Positions 14,293-21,955 of a DNA stretch of 48,546 bases are shown one piece after another. Source of the DNA: Xanthobacteraceae bacterium. GTDB lineage: Bacteria > Pseudomonadota > Alphaproteobacteria > Rhizobiales > Xanthobacteraceae. Under the pieces are notes generated by a model, which was not told the DNA's origin, searched no databases, and worked only from the letters and a program-made list of their open reading frames with translations. Made by a program: the position numbers and the translations under genes. The number at the start of each line of letters is the position of its first letter. Within the stretch, counting starts at the first letter, position 1. The DNA is taken from contig JANINJ010000010.1 of the NCBI GenBank assembly GCA_024508855.1, positions 1-48,546 on the forward strand. The letters run 5' to 3'.

Positions 14293-14532
14293 CTAGAACC
14301 ATGCATGCATGACAGACGCCGTTTGTTCGATCCCATTCGTCAGCTGACCATGCATACGGGCCATGCACTCGGCTTTCGTCCCTTCGCCCGAACGCGATGC
14401 GTGCATGGCTAGTGCCTTGCTGGCGACACCGCAAGCGATTACGGCGTCATCCCAGCGCACCCCGGATTCGATGCACACCTGGATCAGCCTGAGAGCGAGG
14501 TTCCCCAGGTGTCGTGATTGGTCGGAGTTCAT
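14293..14532 (-). CDS. Small helical protein, paralogue of the 17345 gene
   Basis: A 79-residue protein. Its middle, DDAVIACGVASKALAMHAS, resembles EQAIACFGLASKILMQQAA in the protein encoded at 17345-17572. Both are preceded by a helix and followed by a hydrophilic region with a Met-rich helix. Small cysteine-containing helical proteins of this sort are of unknown role. The gene lies in the same - strand run, 36 bp after the 14569 gene. The sequence before the ATG (ACACGCGC) lacks a good ribosome binding site, so coupling to the upstream gene is possible. Confidence 0.55.
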   Translation of the reverse strand: MNSDQSRHLGNLALRLIQVCIESGVRWDDAVIACGVASKALAMHASRSGEGTKAECMARMHGQLTNGIEQTASVMHAWF

Positions 14533-14568
14533 GCGCGTGTGACCTGTATAGGACTGCCCATTCTTCCG

Positions 14569-14946
14569 TCAGACACGGTCGATTCGCAGTTTCTGTTCCA
14601 TATGCGCCGTAAGGAGGCTGCTCACGAGGGCCGCATCGGCAGCGGCATCGACGGGATCCCGCAGCAGTGCCGAGCGGAGCGTGCGCTTAGTCCAGTCGGA
14701 CACGGACGGCTCAGCTATCACGTCGGCAATGCTCGGCGCCACGGCCGAGGCACGGAGGCTGTCCAAGATCGACGCCAGGGTCTGCCCCCAATTCCCGGCG
14801 AACCCGTTGTATTGGCAAAAGGCGTTGAATGCCTGTTCGGGCGTCATTTCGGCGATCTCGTCTTCCGAGAGACCGCGCTTACGCAGGTCGCGCATCACAC
14901 GCGGATGTACTTTCAGAACGTCTAACGTTTGCTGCATGGGTGTCAT
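14569..14946 (-). CDS. Hypothetical protein
   Basis: A 125-residue helical protein beginning MTPMQQTLDVLKVHPRVM. It contains LSEDEIAEMTPEQAFNAFCQYNGFAGNW, with an acidic helix-turn then an aromatic turn, a pattern often found in small plasmid proteins next to DUF1173 genes, though I cannot name the family. Its ATG overlaps the stop of the DUF1173 gene (ATGA), so the two are coupled. No membrane segment or signal is seen. Confidence 0.6.
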   Translation of the reverse strand: MTPMQQTLDVLKVHPRVMRDLRKRGLSEDEIAEMTPEQAFNAFCQYNGFAGNWGQTLASILDSLRASAVAPSIADVIAEPSVSDWTKRTLRSALLRDPVDAAADAALVSSLLTAHMEQKLRIDRV

Positions 14947-16175
14947 TCCCTATAGGTCGTCGCCGGGGGAAGTACCGGAAACGGCTCGCGTGGATCGGCG
15001 GACCAGGACACAAGGCGCTGGCCCTTCTTTTCATATTCGGCCAGGCGCTGTGCCTTACCGTTCAAGTATTCCGGAGTTTGCATGCCCCATACCTCACAGC
15101 GGACACGTGGGCTGGTGTCGAGCAACACGTAGTCAGGGCGCTGGTCGTTATCGCCTAGCTCGTCGACGACGATCGGTTTGATGAAATGCCGGCCCTGCTC
15201 CACCAGGTAATTTTCAAACTCGATCTCGTAGCTGCTTTCAGCCGGCACGAAATTGGGACTGGTGGGCATGACGGCCATCGACAGCACTTTCCACCATGGC
15301 TCCCGCTCCGGCTCGACACAGGCCAGGACAACGACGTTGCCCGTGCGTTGCTCAAGAAGGTTACGCACCAGAGGCCGCCGTTTCAGCAAATTGTCGATGG
15401 TGATGGACGAGATCAGCGCCTTTGGCAGCGTAGCGAAATCGTGCACTGGCAGCAGCTTCTTGCCGCTACCGGTATCGACGCTTCGCATCCGCCCGATAAC
15501 AAGGAGGCGCGATGGATCGTGCGCGGACCTGCCCAAGACCCGTTGGTTATGCGTGCTTACCAATCGGTCCTGTGCTCCGGACGCGATCAGGAGATAGTCG
15601 GCCAGGGTGTCGCCCTTGCGGCTGATAACGATCTTCTCGGCGGACTTCAAGATCGCATAGGCCACCTTGTACCAGCTGCGCCCCTGCCCGCGGTACACAT
15701 TCAATCCAGCCGCGCGCCATAGCCGGAACAGCATGGCTGTTTCGGAGGCCCGCGCCCGTGATGTGCCCGACGCGCCGCCCGGGTTCGCCAGCCGGCCGCT
15801 CGGCTCTACCGGCTCGGCCAGTTGCAGGGAGAATGCTAAGTGTGCTCGGGTCGTACCGTCGTCCCGAACCTCGAAAGCTGGCAGTGTATCGTTGTCGTCG
15901 CCGCCGTCGGCACCTTCGCCGAAAAATCGACAATCTGGATCATGGTTCAGGCCGGTTTCCCGAAGCTTGGCCAACCCATAGTGCCGTGCTTCCGATGCCC
16001 GCCCATACAACCGGATGACAAGTGGCAGTTCGGCGCCGGGCACGCACAGGCATGAGGAAGTGTTTTGCCTGTGCTGCTGCTCGAGCGCGGACAACCAACG
16101 CGGATTGCCTGGGTCCTGTTCGGCTGGCTCGAAGCGAACGCCGCCGATCAGGGCAGGAAAAGTCTTGGTCGTCAT
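14943..16175 (-). CDS. DUF1173-family protein, possible nuclease fold
   Basis: A 410-residue protein of the DUF1173 type found on conjugative elements. Features: a cysteine pair CLC at about residues 42-44 with HDPDC about 35 residues later, which could bind a metal; a large middle region; and a C-terminal part with RPDYVLLDTSPRVRCEVWGM, then YEKKGQRLVSWSA. The pattern P-D followed by E-x-W and a late hydrophobic strand resembles PD-(D/E)xK nuclease folds, although the usual Lys is not obvious. The gene starts 4 bp after the second Fic gene and overlaps the next gene. Role in transfer or defence is unknown. Confidence 0.75.
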   Translation of the reverse strand: MTTKTFPALIGGVRFEPAEQDPGNPRWLSALEQQHRQNTSSCLCVPGAELPLVIRLYGRASEARHYGLAKLRETGLNHDPDCRFFGEGADGGDDNDTLPAFEVRDDGTTRAHLAFSLQLAEPVEPSGRLANPGGASGTSRARASETAMLFRLWRAAGLNVYRGQGRSWYKVAYAILKSAEKIVISRKGDTLADYLLIASGAQDRLVSTHNQRVLGRSAHDPSRLLVIGRMRSVDTGSGKKLLPVHDFATLPKALISSITIDNLLKRRPLVRNLLEQRTGNVVVLACVEPEREPWWKVLSMAVMPTSPNFVPAESSYEIEFENYLVEQGRHFIKPIVVDELGDNDQRPDYVLLDTSPRVRCEVWGMQTPEYLNGKAQRLAEYEKKGQRLVSWSADPREPFPVLPPATTYRE

Positions 16176-16179
16176 GACG

Positions 16180-17130
16180 TCACATGCGCAGGCCGCGCGT
16201 GGCCTTCGCTACCGCTTTCGCGTTCTTCTGGACCGCCAGCTGCTGCACCAGGTGTCGCGCCGCATCAGGGGACGCGAAGCGGCCCTGCAGGTAAGGATTG
16301 AGCGGAGGGATAATCCCCTGCTGCAGCTTACGCGCGATCCGCCCGCGCTCTGTCTCCACCAGCTTATCCGCGTCGCGGCCCGGCATCGTCGAAACGAAGC
16401 GCGCGATCGCGTCGATCCGTGCGTACGCCTTTTCCAGCTCGGGATACTGCTTGACGGCCGCTTCGCGGGCTTCGGTAAGGAAGGCATGCGCAAGGGTCGG
16501 ACGCACGGCCTGCTGGAAGATCTTGCGAATATCCGCTTGATTGCCGGGCACTGGCGCCGCCTCGGGACTCTTGGGGTCGATCTGCGTCATCGCACGCTGG
16601 CTCGCCAGATTCCAGCGGTCCTTGGGGATCTTTGTCAGGTCGATCTCGTACCCGGCTTCCTTAGCCAGCTGAGCGAGGAAAATCCGCGTGGCCCGGCCAT
16701 TGCCCTCCCTGAATGGATGGAGTTCGTTGAGGCGTGTGTGCACCTCGGCAATCGCTTCTACGAAATCCTGCTTGGCGAGCCCCTTCAAGTTGTTGCGATC
16801 GGCGATGTACTTGGCCAGCCCTTCGCCCTTCAGGTCTAGCACGACGGCCGGCATGAATTGACTGACCAGGCCGTCTGTCTGGCTACGCTTAGCGAAGTCG
16901 ATGGTGCGCAGCTCGCCAGCCCACGCGTACACGTCCTGGAACAAATGCTTGTGGATTCCGCGCAGGTGATCGAGATCGAATTTGCCCTCGATCGGCTGTG
17001 TGCGTGCCTGGATCTCGCGCACGTACACGAGGCGATACTCGATCTTGCGAAGCTGCTCGGCGTCGCGAATCCCGAAATTGTTGATCGGGGTATCGGTGCC
17101 CGGATAGTACGATTTGTCGCCGGGTATCAT
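16180..17130 (-). CDS. fic: Fic-domain AMP-transferase toxin, copy 2
   Basis: A 316-residue Fic protein with the intact motif HPFREGNGRATR (residues 138-149), flap VYAWAGELRTIDFAKR and an N-terminus (YYPGTDTPINNFGIRD) like copy 1. It is about 60 residues longer than copy 1, with a helical C-terminal extension ending in KNAKAVAKATRGLRM, strongly basic. VbhT-type Fic toxins of conjugative plasmids carry a C-terminal secretion signal; the basic tail is compatible with that, but no BID domain is evident. It overlaps its antitoxin by 4 bp. The target is unknown; gyrase and topoisomerase IV are the precedent. Confidence 0.9.
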   Translation of the reverse strand: MIPGDKSYYPGTDTPINNFGIRDAEQLRKIEYRLVYVREIQARTQPIEGKFDLDHLRGIHKHLFQDVYAWAGELRTIDFAKRSQTDGLVSQFMPAVVLDLKGEGLAKYIADRNNLKGLAKQDFVEAIAEVHTRLNELHPFREGNGRATRIFLAQLAKEAGYEIDLTKIPKDRWNLASQRAMTQIDPKSPEAAPVPGNQADIRKIFQQAVRPTLAHAFLTEAREAAVKQYPELEKAYARIDAIARFVSTMPGRDADKLVETERGRIARKLQQGIIPPLNPYLQGRFASPDAARHLVQQLAVQKNAKAVAKATRGLRM

Positions 17131-17324
17131 GGCTCGTCCCCTGGGCCGGCCGCGGTGGCCTGCGCGCGGATCTCGTCCAGCATTTCATCAATGGTGATGC
17201 CGCCGCTGATGTACAGCGCCTGCATCTCCAGGTCCTGCGCGTCGGGCTCGAAGCCTTCGAGTGCAGCATTTGCGTTCGCCTGGGCCACGGCCTCGGCGCG
17301 TTTCTTAGTTGTCGAAATGGTCAT
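17127..17324 (-). CDS. VbhA-type antitoxin of the Fic toxin, copy 2
   Basis: A 65-residue protein. The inhibition motif appears as NAALEG, with Asn where the (S/T)xxxE(G/N) consensus has Ser or Thr, and is followed by FEPDAQDLEMQALYISGGIT, the usual second-helix region of VbhA. Its ATGA overlap with the Fic gene supports the pairing. ATG at 17324 follows GGAGATG. The motif change could weaken or alter inhibition; the key Glu is retained. Confidence 0.8.
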   Translation of the reverse strand: MTISTTKKRAEAVAQANANAALEGFEPDAQDLEMQALYISGGITIDEMLDEIRAQATAAGPGDEP

Positions 17325-17344
17325 CTCATCATCTCCGTTACTGC

Positions 17345-17572
17345 TTAGTGGTAGCCGCCTGCCTTGATGTCGGCCATCTGCGCGAGCCCCTTCGCAAAGG
17401 CTGTGTGCGGATCGAGCGTGGCGACGTCAACAGCCGCTTGCTGCATGAGGATCTTGCTGGCGAGGCCGAAGCATGCAATGGCCTGTTCAATCCCGAGTTG
17501 GGAGTTCAGGGCCGCATTCACCGCCTCTGCCACGAGCTGGCCTATTCGACCTTCGAGTGCGTTATCCTTCAT
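17345..17572 (-). CDS. Small helical protein, paralogue of the 14293 gene
   Basis: A 75-residue helical protein starting MKDNALEGRIGQLVAEAV. The stretch EQAIACFGLASKILMQQAA is shared in pattern with the 14293-14532 product. Its ATG overlaps the stop of the lytic transglycosylase gene (ATGA), and it ends 20 bp before the second Fic antitoxin. Longer in-frame starts lie inside the transglycosylase gene and are rejected. It has no known function. Confidence 0.6.
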   Translation of the reverse strand: MKDNALEGRIGQLVAEAVNAALNSQLGIEQAIACFGLASKILMQQAAVDVATLDPHTAFAKGLAQMADIKAGGYH

Positions 17573-18105
17573 CGCTTCACCTCCACGGCGACACGTTGCC
17601 CAGTGGGCGCCGCCAATACTTTTTGAACGTAGCCGGTTCCGAATCCGGTCTCGAAGTTTCCGCTTTGATAGCATGAGATCGCGGCCGTTAGAGCACGTCC
17701 CTGATCCTTGAAACGAGCGAAGGCGCGCTCGTAGCAGTCCGTCAGGATCTGTGCACCGACCTCGATGTTCTTGCACGGATCGAAGACGGTCTCGAGCGTC
17801 AGCCCATACTTGGCGAAGTTCGTCGAGTGAACCTGGCCCGTGCCGGCGTCGAACTCGTAGCCCTGCGCCTGTAAATAGCGCGCCCATTCGACGGCCTCGA
17901 TCGCGTTCTTCGGCTGCGTTTTCAAGGTGGACACCTCCTTGCGGACGACGACCTTCCCGCCAACGACTGTCTCTACGCGCCGGATCAGCTTGAAGCCAAT
18001 CGCGTACGGATTCCGTGCACTCTCTACCGAAACGATCTGGTGCATCGTCACTGGTGAGACATTTGAAGGAGTGCACTGGTGCACTAAGGCGGAAACGTCA
18101 AGCAT
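17569..18105 (-). CDS. Lytic transglycosylase, VirB1/PilT type
   Basis: A 178-residue protein of the lysozyme-like fold. IVSVESARNPYAIG places the catalytic Glu at residue 28. Later FDPCKNIEVGAQILTDCYER and the tyrosine/serine segment AISCYQSGNF are typical of VirB1-like enzymes. It opens the peptidoglycan for a trans-envelope machine. Because it follows the pilus genes, as pilT follows pilS in IncI plasmids, it probably serves the type IVb pilus, while a second enzyme (39766-40329) serves the VirB channel. There is no cleavable signal peptide at the chosen start; an N-terminal extension is excluded by the upstream gene, which ends 8 bp away. Confidence 0.85.
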   Translation of the reverse strand: MLDVSALVHQCTPSNVSPVTMHQIVSVESARNPYAIGFKLIRRVETVVGGKVVVRKEVSTLKTQPKNAIEAVEWARYLQAQGYEFDAGTGQVHSTNFAKYGLTLETVFDPCKNIEVGAQILTDCYERAFARFKDQGRALTAAISCYQSGNFETGFGTGYVQKVLAAPTGQRVAVEVKR

Positions 18106-18112
18106 GGTCGAA

Positions 18113-19213
18113 TTAGCTCGGGTTGCAACCGTAGATCAACTTCGCGTTGGTGGCGCGGGTGGTGAACGTCCAGGTCTTGTCGATTGCCGTTCCATTTTGG
18201 GAGCCGACGAAATGGGCCGTGTAATTGGTGGCGAGTTTCAGCGGCAGGTAGGGAATAACGTACGCCGCGTTGGCGCGGGCATAAGTCGGGTTCGCGTCCG
18301 TCGCCTTCGTGGACAGTTGTACGTTGACCGGCAGGCCGGTTGCGGTTTCGATCAGGGTAAAGGCGGTCGTAGTCAGGGTGACGCCGGCCTTGACCTGCAG
18401 GGAAACCGGATACCCCGCGCACGTGCCTTTGTTGGACGGAATCGGATCCGGCGATTCGCCGGCGAAGCTGTAGAGCACGTCGGTGGCCTTGTCAGCCGGC
18501 CACACGCCGACCCAGCCGCTGGTCGGCGCCTGCGCCTGGCTTGCTTGTGCGACACCGAAGTCGGCCACGAGGGTGTTACGGGTGCCGCCCTCCCCCGGCA
18601 AGCGGATCGAGCTGTGGCCGAAGCCGACATCGCGATAGCCGTCGAGCAGCGAGAGACGGTGATACGGACCGGACAGGAGGACATCGACCGCGACGGCGCC
18701 CGGGTCAGTGGACACACCGTCGACGGCGATGATGCTCGTCAAGTCCTCGCCGGACATCGTGGCCGCGTATTTCGCGAAGGAGATTCGGTCGGCCGGGGAG
18801 GCGCCCGTGAACCCGGCATAGGCAGCGTTCTCGGTGTGCGTCGCGGCCGAGTAGTCGCCGGCCTGATAGCGGCCGTCGATATATTTGGCGTGGTTCTGCG
18901 CGGCGGTATTGAGCTGGACATTCTCGGCCACCTGACCGACGCCGTAGGTTGCGCGTGCCTGATTCAAGGAAGTGAAAGCAGACAGCTCGAACGACCCGGC
19001 AGCATAGGCCGGTGCGGGAACGGTATTTTGCAGTGCGGTCGGGTCCGGTGCCGGCGTCGTGGGCGTCGTGGGCGTCGTGGGCGTCGTCGGCGTGCTCGGC
19101 GAGGAGCCCGTCGGCGTCGACGGCGACGCTGCTGTACCGCCGCCGCCGCCGCCGCCGCAACCTGCAAGTGCCATCGAGGCCGCGATCGTCCAGAGTGTCA
19201 GTTTCAATTTCAT
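18113..19213 (-). CDS. CAP/SCP-domain lipoprotein
   Basis: A 366-residue predicted lipoprotein: signal MKLKLTLWTIAASMALAGC with the lipobox LAGC (Cys19), then seven glycines and a Thr/Pro repeat linker (TPTTPTTPTTP). The CAP domain follows at about residues 75-250 (FTSLNQARATYG, AAQNHAKYIDG, HTENAAYAGFTG, GYRDVGFG), and a C-terminal beta domain at about 270-366. CAP-domain proteins in bacteria are poorly understood; some cleave or bind surface ligands. The lipid anchor and linker place it at the outer membrane. It lies in the pilus gene series but has its own promoter (19309-19338), suggesting a surface role linked to mating contact. Confidence 0.85.
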   Translation of the reverse strand: MKLKLTLWTIAASMALAGCGGGGGGGTAASPSTPTGSSPSTPTTPTTPTTPTTPAPDPTALQNTVPAPAYAAGSFELSAFTSLNQARATYGVGQVAENVQLNTAAQNHAKYIDGRYQAGDYSAATHTENAAYAGFTGASPADRISFAKYAATMSGEDLTSIIAVDGVSTDPGAVAVDVLLSGPYHRLSLLDGYRDVGFGHSSIRLPGEGGTRNTLVADFGVAQASQAQAPTSGWVGVWPADKATDVLYSFAGESPDPIPSNKGTCAGYPVSLQVKAGVTLTTTAFTLIETATGLPVNVQLSTKATDANPTYARANAAYVIPYLPLKLATNYTAHFVGSQNGTAIDKTWTFTTRATNAKLIYGCNPS

Positions 19214-19308
19214 GATGTTACCTTTCGTTCGAATTATTCAATGTGCACGACTGGTGTGGCTCGGTGCAGTCGTTTTTAGCGGCCGATGAAAGCGATCACC
19301 GTACAATT

Positions 19309-19338
19309 ATTTTAGTTCACAAGTCACAATAAAGTCAA
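19309..19338 (-). promoter_or_regulatory. Sigma70 promoter of the CAP lipoprotein gene
   Basis: On the - strand TTGACT (19333-19338) and TAAAAT (19309-19314) are 18 bp apart, about 95 bp before the ATG. The -35 context TTGACTTTATT is identical to that of the virB2 promoter at 39686-39714. The rest of 19214-19448 holds no gene. Confidence 0.65.
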
Positions 19339-19448
19339 CACAAAATAAACAACAAGTGAACATAATATTGCATGAATGTGTCTTTTTAATTGCGCTCGCG
19401 AAATATTACATTATGGAAAGTCGATGCGCTCTTACGGCGCACTCGAAA

Positions 19449-20231
19449 TCAATATTCCTTGGCCCAGAATCCGGGGTTGTAGCCACAGTTACCGACCGTG
19501 GTACTACTTGTGTTGCATCCGCCATCGCCTAGGCCATTGTCCCTATACCTTGTTTCCAAATATTTACCGGTACTCCCCGGATTCCCCGCAGCGGTACAGC
19601 TGTATTTGGTCTGACCTGCGTACGGACATACCAGTTGGGGCTCGACCTGGACCGTACAGGTTGGATAATTGGTTGCGCCGTTCGCGCATGTCGGTGCCGG
19701 CGGAGGCGTGCAGGTCGGGTAATCGCTCGCGCCATTCAGGCAAGTGGGCGTCGGCGTCGGCGTGGGTGTGGGCGTCGGCGTGGGATCGGGCGTTGGCGTT
19801 GGCGTCGGCGTGGGATCGGGCGTCGGCGTCGGCGTTGGGGCAGGCGTAGGGCTGCACGTATAGGTGATGATCTGCCAGCTGCCGTATTTAACTGTTCCGT
19901 CGCTATATGTCGTAACGGACCTCTTTTCGTAGTCGGTACCCGAATAACCGGGGCTGCAGTCGAAGTACTGATAGTCTGTGGTCGAGCTTACGACCGTCGG
20001 CGTGCAGCCGGTCGGGTTGCCGAGGGAGTCGTGCGTTACGGTTCCTGCGCACACAGGATCATCGGCGACGCAATGGGCGATGCCGCTTCCTAGTGTGGTC
20101 CAGTGCTTGCCGGCCGGGCATGCGCTCGGGGTCGGTTTGGGTTGGCACGCGCCTGGATTGATCGCACAGTTCTGAGCGCCGGCCACCGCGGATGCGGCCA
20201 GGAGCAGGAGGGATAAAAGCAGTCGTTTCAA
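19449..20231 (-). CDS. Secreted cysteine-rich protein with a Thr-Pro linker, possible pilus-tip or adhesin
   Basis: A 260-residue protein with a signal peptide ([20 protein letters not shown]). The N-terminal ~110 residues contain paired cysteines, a linker of about 35 residues is almost pure TPTPTP with two PDP breaks, and the C-terminus repeats CxNGAxxYPTCT twice before a final cysteine-rich segment ending NPGFWAKEY. It follows pilV, so a role as adhesin or tip-associated protein is likely by position. Signal, disulphide cysteines and linker are seen; function is inferred. Confidence 0.7.
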   Translation of the reverse strand: MKRLLLSLLLLAASAVAGAQNCAINPGACQPKPTPSACPAGKHWTTLGSGIAHCVADDPVCAGTVTHDSLGNPTGCTPTVVSSTTDYQYFDCSPGYSGTDYEKRSVTTYSDGTVKYGSWQIITYTCSPTPAPTPTPTPDPTPTPTPTPDPTPTPTPTPTPTPTCLNGASDYPTCTPPPAPTCANGATNYPTCTVQVEPQLVCPYAGQTKYSCTAAGNPGSTGKYLETRYRDNGLGDGGCNTSSTTVGNCGYNPGFWAKEY

Positions 20232-20250
20232 GAAGATCTCCGTTCTACGA

Positions 20251-21276
20251 TTACGGGTAGTAGCACTGCACGTGGAAGATGGCAGTGATCGAATAAGGGT
20301 TTGCCGACGTGTCGGTGGTATTTTTGTCTTTCATGTGGATGACGATCTTCCAGCTGCTGCCTTGATCCTGTGCGGTCTCATACAAGCTTTGCAGTGGCGG
20401 CGCGATCGCGACATCGACGGCGGTTTGCGTCATCTCGAAGGAAAACGCAGGGGTGCCGCCGGTCTCACACGTCGGTTTGTTCACCACATCCCCGTCCTTG
20501 ACGAGCACCTTGGAACTGGTCCTGTAATTCGGCAGGGCGTTGAGAGTGGTAACGTAATTCGAACCGCGGCAGATCAGTTGCTGGCCGGTGGTCGAAGTCG
20601 CGACGGCGCCCGGGATCGTGCACGCGTCGCCGACGTTCTTGAGGGCGGTGTATGCGGCCGACCCATAGCCGCCGATCGCATATAGGGTGCCCGCGACGGA
20701 CCCGAGCTTGTTAGTGCGGGTCCAGCCGCCGCCGGCGCCGGTGACGACGGTTGGCGTCGCCACATCCGCGTACCCTCCATCGGCGCCAATCTCGTCAATG
20801 GCTGCTTCCAGGGCTACACCGTCGATGGCCGACGGATTGTCGCGCGCGGTCAGCGCAATGTCCGGGTAGACCGTCGATGTGAGGTTGCAGGCGCCGGGCA
20901 AGGTGCAGGTCGACGGCTGGGTTTCGATCGCGATCACCCAATTCGCACCGTTGGCGGCCTTGCCCATGGTCGCATGCAGGAAGCCAAGCGCTTCCAGCTC
21001 GGCGAGACTTGGGGTGAGAGGAACGGAAACGGTCGTGGTCCCGTTCGTCACGGGCTTGTTGGCCACGATGGCGGGCCCGTATGTTTTGAGGTAGTCGTCG
21101 ACCGCTTCCTTGATGGTCCGGGCCTGGCCGCCAATCAGTTTCCCAAACATCTGCGAAACGTAGTGCCGTTGGTAGGCGCCGAACCCCAGCTGAGCGAGTG
21201 CGATGACCACAATAAGGGCCGTCATCTGGATATTGGTGAAACCGCCCTGCTTTGCGCGCGACATGAACTTTTGCAT
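20251..21276 (-). CDS. pilV: PilV-type minor pilin / pilus tip protein
   Basis: A 341-residue type IV prepilin. The leader [12 protein letters not shown] is cut before [20 protein letters not shown], the hydrophobic assembly helix. The usual Glu at position 5 of the mature protein is Gln. The large C-terminal domain has paired cysteines, as in PilV adhesins of IncI thin pili that select recipient cells. In IncI plasmids the pilV 3-prime end is shuffled by a recombinase; here I find no shufflon repeats or recombinase, so the tip is fixed. ATG at 21276 follows GGAG. It lies directly after pilS. Confidence 0.85.
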   Translation of the reverse strand: MQKFMSRAKQGGFTNIQMTALIVVIALAQLGFGAYQRHYVSQMFGKLIGGQARTIKEAVDDYLKTYGPAIVANKPVTNGTTTVSVPLTPSLAELEALGFLHATMGKAANGANWVIAIETQPSTCTLPGACNLTSTVYPDIALTARDNPSAIDGVALEAAIDEIGADGGYADVATPTVVTGAGGGWTRTNKLGSVAGTLYAIGGYGSAAYTALKNVGDACTIPGAVATSTTGQQLICRGSNYVTTLNALPNYRTSSKVLVKDGDVVNKPTCETGGTPAFSFEMTQTAVDVAIAPPLQSLYETAQDQGSSWKIVIHMKDKNTTDTSANPYSITAIFHVQCYYP

Positions 21277-21296
21277 ACGGTGCTCCGCCTTTTCGA

Positions 21297-21881
21297 TCAG
21301 CCGCGTACAGTCCAGTAGATCGTGTTCGTGCCGCCGGCGCAGGCCGTGTTGATGGTCGTGTCATTGATCGCCGCGGTGGCAGTTGCCTTCACGACCGTAG
21401 TACCGACTTCGATCTTTGCCCACTGGTCCCATTGGTAGCCGATTTCCTTCATGCAGGCCACATCGGAGTAACCAGTGCTGGCCAGACGCGCACCGTTGTT
21501 GGTGCCGCCGCTGACAGCGACGGCCGTGACATCGTACGTGCCGCCCCACGTGTTGCTGATCGCCGTCGAAGCGCCGCTGCCGCTGCAGCGGACGGCCGGG
21601 AAAATTTGCTGCTTGCAGCCGATGTCCTCGGTCAAGGTAGCGAAACTGGTGTTGTGTTTGCTTGCGTAGTCCACCAGGCCGGCGCGGATGTCGTTCAGTT
21701 CGGCCATATCGTTGTTCATCTTCTGCTGCTCGATGTACTTGAAGTAGCTGATACCGCCTACGAGGATCAGTGCGCCGACTGCCAGGGCAACGACGACCTG
21801 GATAGCGCTGACGCCAGCTTGCCGACGGCTTGCTGCGATCTGGTTCAGGGTGGATTTACGTTGGGATTTGGTGTTTTTCAT
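21297..21881 (-). CDS. pilS: Major type IVb pilin
   Basis: A 194-residue prepilin. The leader ends SRRQAG and the mature protein starts VSAIQVVVALAVGALILVGG, a typical assembly helix, again with Gln instead of Glu at position 5. The globular domain contains the disulphide-forming cysteines IGCKQQIFPAVRC and later Cys pairs. ATG at 21881 follows TTGGAGC; an upstream TTG is less likely. Two 17 bp direct repeats lie in its leader. As the main thin-pilus subunit it needs a prepilin peptidase, which is not encoded in this window. Confidence 0.88.
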   Translation of the reverse strand: MKNTKSQRKSTLNQIAASRRQAGVSAIQVVVALAVGALILVGGISYFKYIEQQKMNNDMAELNDIRAGLVDYASKHNTSFATLTEDIGCKQQIFPAVRCSGSGASTAISNTWGGTYDVTAVAVSGGTNNGARLASTGYSDVACMKEIGYQWDQWAKIEVGTTVVKATATAAINDTTINTACAGGTNTIYWTVRG

Positions 21882-21902
21882 GAAGTGCTCCAATGTTAAT
21901 AA

Positions 21903-21940
21903 GGGACTACAACTACAAAAAATGGGACTACAACTACAAA
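21903..21940 (-). repeat. Direct repeat pair in the pilS leader
   Basis: On the - strand TTTGTAGTTGTAGTCCC occurs twice exactly (21924-21940 and 21903-21919), 21 bp apart, two helical turns, just upstream of the pilS ribosome binding site and downstream of the pilR stop. It looks like an operator or RNA-binding site that tunes pilin level against the other pilus genes. Confidence 0.7.
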
Positions 21941-21955
21941 GCCTTTCGGCAAAAC

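Noticed and set aside
17927-19279. 450-residue + strand frame
   Set aside because: It lies antisense to the CAP lipoprotein, which has a signal peptide, domain pattern and promoter.
20251-21276. Shufflon at the pilV 3-prime end
   Set aside because: No inverted short repeats, partial pilV ends or recombinase gene found.
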